8,063 nucleotides of DNA from Geoglobus sp. (GTDB taxonomy: Archaea; Halobacteriota; Archaeoglobi; Archaeoglobales; Archaeoglobaceae): the NCBI GenBank assembly GCA_027016965.1, contig JALURI010000234.1, positions 1 through 8,063 on the forward strand, read 5' to 3'. This document shows positions 6,253-8,063 of the stretch, piece by piece (the stretch's first letter is position 1; each line of letters begins with the position of its first letter). The notes under the pieces were generated by a model. That model did no database searches. It saw only the letters and a list, made by a program, of their open reading frames with translations, and was not told the DNA's origin. Made by a program: the position numbers and the translations under genes.

Positions 6253-6579
6253 ATGTTACCTCCACATCTTCTGACAATAGACCCCCACATTATCAGAAGC
6301 ATAAACAAGAGCATCCTGAGAAGAAAAGTTCTGTTTTATCTTTACAGTGTCTATCCGAATTCTGATTATCTGTCAAACATCTCAAAGATGATCAGAAGTG
6401 ATGCTACAAATGTTCTTGGATGTATAAAGGGGATGGGGAACAGATACAATGGCTCAAGTTCGCTGATAGAGCTTGGACTTGTAGAGATTGTGGAAAGGGA
6501 TGGATTCAAGTACTACCGAATCACTGAACTGGGTAGAAAGGTGGTTGAGTACGTGAAAAAAGTTTATGGGGAGATATGA
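6253..6579 (+). CDS. Winged-helix DNA-binding protein, probable EarA-like archaellum regulator
   Basis: This is a 108-residue cytosolic protein with the form of an archaeal winged helix. Residues about 20-37 (NKSILRRKVLFYLYSVYP) are the first helix. YLSNISKMIRSDATNVLGCI at about 39-58 is the helix-turn-helix, and LIELGLVEIVERDGFKYYRITELGRKVVEYV at about 74-104 is the wing and final helix. The segment GMGNRYNGSSSLIELGLVE matches what I recall of EarA, the activator of the archaellum operon in Methanococcus maripaludis, whose homologues often sit beside archaellum genes in Euryarchaeota. That match is from memory. The gene follows arlJ after 80 bases, with Shine-Dalgarno GAGGTGAG (6242-6249) 3 nt before the ATG. 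Its end overlaps the methyltransferase start. DNA binding is well supported by the fold; the target is inferred from context. Confidence 0.75.
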   Translation: MLPPHLLTIDPHIIRSINKSILRRKVLFYLYSVYPNSDYLSNISKMIRSDATNVLGCIKGMGNRYNGSSSLIELGLVEIVERDGFKYYRITELGRKVVEYVKKVYGEI

Positions 6580-7466
6580 TGGCTCAGATCCTTATGAAAA
6601 AGCTTGACAGGTATATGGATTTTTACTATGGGTATCTTATATTAAAAGCCTATATTTTCAGACTGAGATTTTCAGATGGCTATTTTAACATTGATTACTT
6701 TGAAAAGTGGAAGAGTTTTATTGACAATGTGGATTTTAATAAGTTGATAGACAGAGCCTGTGACCTCATCAAGAATGAAATGGATGGGAGAATACTTGAT
6801 ATAGCAGATGTGATGGAAAGGGCATCATACTTTGCCCTGATTCATCCAAACCACCCCAACATAACACTGGGTTTTTTGAAGGATGCAGATCTCTGGAATC
6901 TCTGGCTTGAGACCGGAATATACAGTTATGCGAGAAAAGTCATATCTGAGAATGCCGGAATTGGGAAAGGGGACAGAATAATAGATTTTGGATGTGGAAG
7001 CGCTTCTCCATCTCATTACTCTGAGTTTGTAGGTCAGTATGGCTTTTACACAGGGGTAGATTATTCCAGACCACTGCTGAGGATTGCAAGATCAAACTGC
7101 AGGGAAAAAAACCTTCTTGATCGTGTAAAACTTATTCAGGGATTTACAGAGTCAAAAATGGAATTTACAAAAAAATACGATATAGCTGTGCTTTCCTCAA
7201 TTCTTGAGTATACTGATGTCAGGGCAGCAATGAAAAATGCAGTGAATGCTATTGGACATGATGGAAAAATTATTGTGTTTTCGGAGGTTTTCAGAGATAT
7301 ACAGCCTGAAAGGGCTGAATTATTTGAGCTGTACTACTCTTTAATACCAAACTTCAGGCAATTCCCATCTCTCAATGAGATACAGAATTTTCTTGACTTC
7401 CAGGGCATTTTTTATAGATTGAAGAGATATGGGTCACATCTTCTGATGATTGAGGTCTGTGATTGA
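6579..7466 (+). CDS. SAM-dependent methyltransferase (class I fold), substrate unknown
   Basis: The C-terminal half is a class I (Rossmann-type) methyltransferase. Motif I IIDFGCGSAS is at 134-143, motif II YTGVDYS with acidic D161 follows, and the motif IV strand YDIAVLSSILEY is at 200-211. A post-motif strand GKIIVFSEVF lies further on. The third glycine of motif I is replaced by Ala142, a tolerated variant. Residues 1 to about 125 are helical, rich in aromatic residues (YMDFYYGYLILKAYIF), and not recognised; they may bind the substrate. The protein is 295 residues from ATG 6579, which lies 5 nt after GGGGAG (6568-6573). ATG 6576 is the alternative and adds one Met. Overlap with the regulator stop codon implies coupled translation. 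Methyltransferase genes occur near archaellum genes in some other euryarchaea (recollection), so a role in modifying archaellum or motility proteins is possible but unproven. CheR is unlikely because its characteristic N-terminal domain is not seen. Confidence 0.8.
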   Translation: MAQILMKKLDRYMDFYYGYLILKAYIFRLRFSDGYFNIDYFEKWKSFIDNVDFNKLIDRACDLIKNEMDGRILDIADVMERASYFALIHPNHPNITLGFLKDADLWNLWLETGIYSYARKVISENAGIGKGDRIIDFGCGSASPSHYSEFVGQYGFYTGVDYSRPLLRIARSNCREKNLLDRVKLIQGFTESKMEFTKKYDIAVLSSILEYTDVRAAMKNAVNAIGHDGKIIVFSEVFRDIQPERAELFELYYSLIPNFRQFPSLNEIQNFLDFQGIFYRLKRYGSHLLMIEVCD

Positions 7467-7511
7467 ACACCCGTTTATTTCATGTAAGATTTGTGCATCT
7501 CTTGAATAAAG

Positions 7512-7520
7512 TTTAAATAT
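7512..7520 (+). promoter_or_regulatory. TATA box of the alba promoter
   Basis: TTTAAATAT is a near-ideal archaeal TATA box, preceded by the purine-rich GAATAAAG, a plausible TFB recognition element. Transcription should start about 25 nt downstream, near 7540, giving a leader of roughly 13 nt that still includes the Shine-Dalgarno site AGGTGAT at 7543-7549. Confidence 0.75.
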
Positions 7521-7553
7521 CGACCAACTTCAACCCCAGATCAGGTGATAGCC

Positions 7554-7829
7554 ATGGCAGAGGATGCAGTAGTGTTTGTGGGTTCAAAGCCTGTAATGAA
7601 CTACGTTCTTGCAACCCTTACACAGCTCAATGAGGGCGTGAGCAGGGTTGTTATAAAGGCAAGGGGCAAGGCAATAAGCAGAGCTGTGGATGTTGCTGAG
7701 ATCGTCAGGAACAGGTTCATGCCCAACGTGAAGATTCAGGATATAAGAATAGATACAGAAGAGCTTGATAGTGAGCAGGGGAGAGTTGTAAATGTTTCAA
7801 CAATTGAGATTGAGCTTGTTAAAGCGTAA
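7554..7829 (+). CDS. albA: Chromatin protein Alba (DNA/RNA-binding)
   Basis: Alba is a small, abundant, dimeric protein that coats and compacts DNA and also binds RNA in archaea (family knowledge). It has 91 residues from ATG 7554, set by AGGTGAT 4 nt upstream; the GTG at 7545 lies inside that site and is rejected. The protein carries the family hallmarks: [18 protein letters not shown] near the start, [20 protein letters not shown] in the middle, then NRFMPNVKI and the closing STIEIEL strand. At the position of Lys16, the acetylation target in Sulfolobus Alba, this protein has Ser11; the next lysine (Lys17 there, Lys12 here) is kept. The gene has its own promoter and a T-rich end, so it is probably a separate unit from the archaellum cluster. 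Confidence 0.96.
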   Translation: MAEDAVVFVGSKPVMNYVLATLTQLNEGVSRVVIKARGKAISRAVDVAEIVRNRFMPNVKIQDIRIDTEELDSEQGRVVNVSTIEIELVKA

Positions 7830-7834
7830 AACAA

Positions 7835-7867
7835 TCTTTCTCCATTTTATTTAGCCTATTTCTTTCA
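7835..7867 (+). terminator. Pyrimidine-rich stretch after alba, likely terminator
   Basis: The stretch begins TCTTTCTCCATTTTATTTAG six bases after the alba stop and continues with CCTATTTCTTTC. It holds several short T runs and no strong hairpin, which matches archaeal intrinsic termination on T-rich tracts. There is no clear comparable stretch after the methyltransferase gene. Confidence 0.5.
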
Positions 7868-7920
7868 GATGGTTAAATATCTTACAGTTTCTGATCTTCT
7901 CATCCCGCTGAATGATAAAA

Positions 7921-7928
7921 TTTTAAAA
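7921..7928 (+). promoter_or_regulatory. TATA box for the last gene, probably a leaderless transcript
   Basis: TTTTAAAA, preceded by the purine-rich GATAAAA, ends 24 nt before ATG 7952. Transcription would then begin at or next to the start codon. This agrees with the lack of any Shine-Dalgarno site before that ATG (tttctgttacc). Confidence 0.6.
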
Positions 7929-7951
7929 ACCAACCGCCGATTTCTGTTACC

Positions 7952-8063
7952 ATGGCAAAACCACTTGAAAAAAAATCAGCAAAAATCTTGGCATTGATTC
8001 TTGCTCTGATAATGCTCGGATCCGTTCTCGTGTATGCATTTAAAGGAAGCACAACAACCCCGT
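7952..8063 (+). CDS. N-terminus of an unidentified secreted or membrane-anchored protein, cut off by window edge
   Basis: Only the first 37 codons are visible. The start MAKPLEKKSAK is positively charged and is followed by a hydrophobic helix, ILALILALIMLGSVLVYAF, at about residues 12-30, and then a polar, Thr-rich stretch KGSTTTP. That is the plan of an uncleaved signal anchor or a signal peptide, with the rest of the protein outside the cell. No catalytic or family motif is visible, so I give no function. The ATG has no ribosome binding site, but a TATA box lies at leaderless distance upstream. The frame stays open to the right edge. It is separate from alba, from which 122 bases and a T-rich stretch divide it. 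Confidence 0.7.
   Translation, partial: MAKPLEKKSAKILALILALIMLGSVLVYAFKGSTTTP

Noticed and set aside
6579..7466. Methyltransferase as the chemotaxis enzyme CheR
   Set aside because: Motility context made this attractive, but the characteristic CheR N-terminal helical domain and receptor-binding features are not visible, and the N-terminal half is unlike it.
7467..7511. Terminator for the methyltransferase gene
   Set aside because: Only short T runs (gtttatttc) are present, with no long T tract or hairpin, so I could not support a call.
7545..7553. GTG 7545 as the alba start
   Set aside because: It falls inside the Shine-Dalgarno site AGGTGAT, and ATG 7554 has ideal spacing and matches the usual MAE-type start of Alba as I recall it.
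7861..7930. Possible C/D box small RNA between alba and the last gene
   Set aside because: CTGA occurs at 7891-7894 and 7908-7911, but no convincing C box (RTGATGA) is placed correctly and no terminal pairing is seen.

Overview
The window is archaeal and most likely comes from a member of the Archaeoglobales. The evidence is a euryarchaeal-type archaellum (archaeal flagellum) gene cluster, an Alba chromatin protein that reads like the Archaeoglobus form, Shine-Dalgarno sites of the GGAGGTGAT type just before most starts, TATA-box promoters, and codon use rich in ATA (Ile) and AGA/AGG (Arg). The genus-level placement is from memory of sequence and gene order, not from a search. All genes supported here are on the + strand.

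Positions 1-6172 hold the distal part of an archaellum operon in the order arlC (its 5' end lies beyond the left edge), arlD, arlF, arlG, arlH, arlI, arlJ (old names flaC, D, F, G, H, I, J). The genes overlap or lie within about a dozen bases of each other, and each ribosome binding site sits at or over the end of the preceding gene. ArlC and ArlD are the cytosolic switch and chemotaxis-coupling proteins. ArlF and ArlG are the membrane-anchored stator proteins facing the S-layer. ArlH is the KaiC-like regulator of the motor, ArlI the motor and assembly ATPase, and ArlJ the membrane platform. The filament genes (archaellins) must lie upstream, outside the window.

Positions 6173-6252 are a short, very AT-rich spacer that can be read in two ways. 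One is a 24-codon hydrophobic microprotein with a TTG start and a perfect GGAGGTG site. The other is a promoter with a TATA box and a 9-bp direct repeat. The spacer leads into a 108-residue winged-helix protein resembling the EarA family of archaellum activators (6253-6579), which is translationally coupled to a class I SAM-dependent methyltransferase with an unusual N-terminal half (6579-7466). Together they look like a regulatory and modification tail to the archaellum cluster.

From 7467 the content changes. Alba (7554-7829) has its own clear TATA box and Shine-Dalgarno site, followed by a pyrimidine-rich terminator-like stretch. The last gene starts at 7952, apparently on a leaderless transcript. 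It encodes the N-terminus of an unidentified secreted or membrane-anchored protein and runs off the right edge.

No RNA genes, mobile elements, CRISPR arrays or minus-strand genes could be supported.
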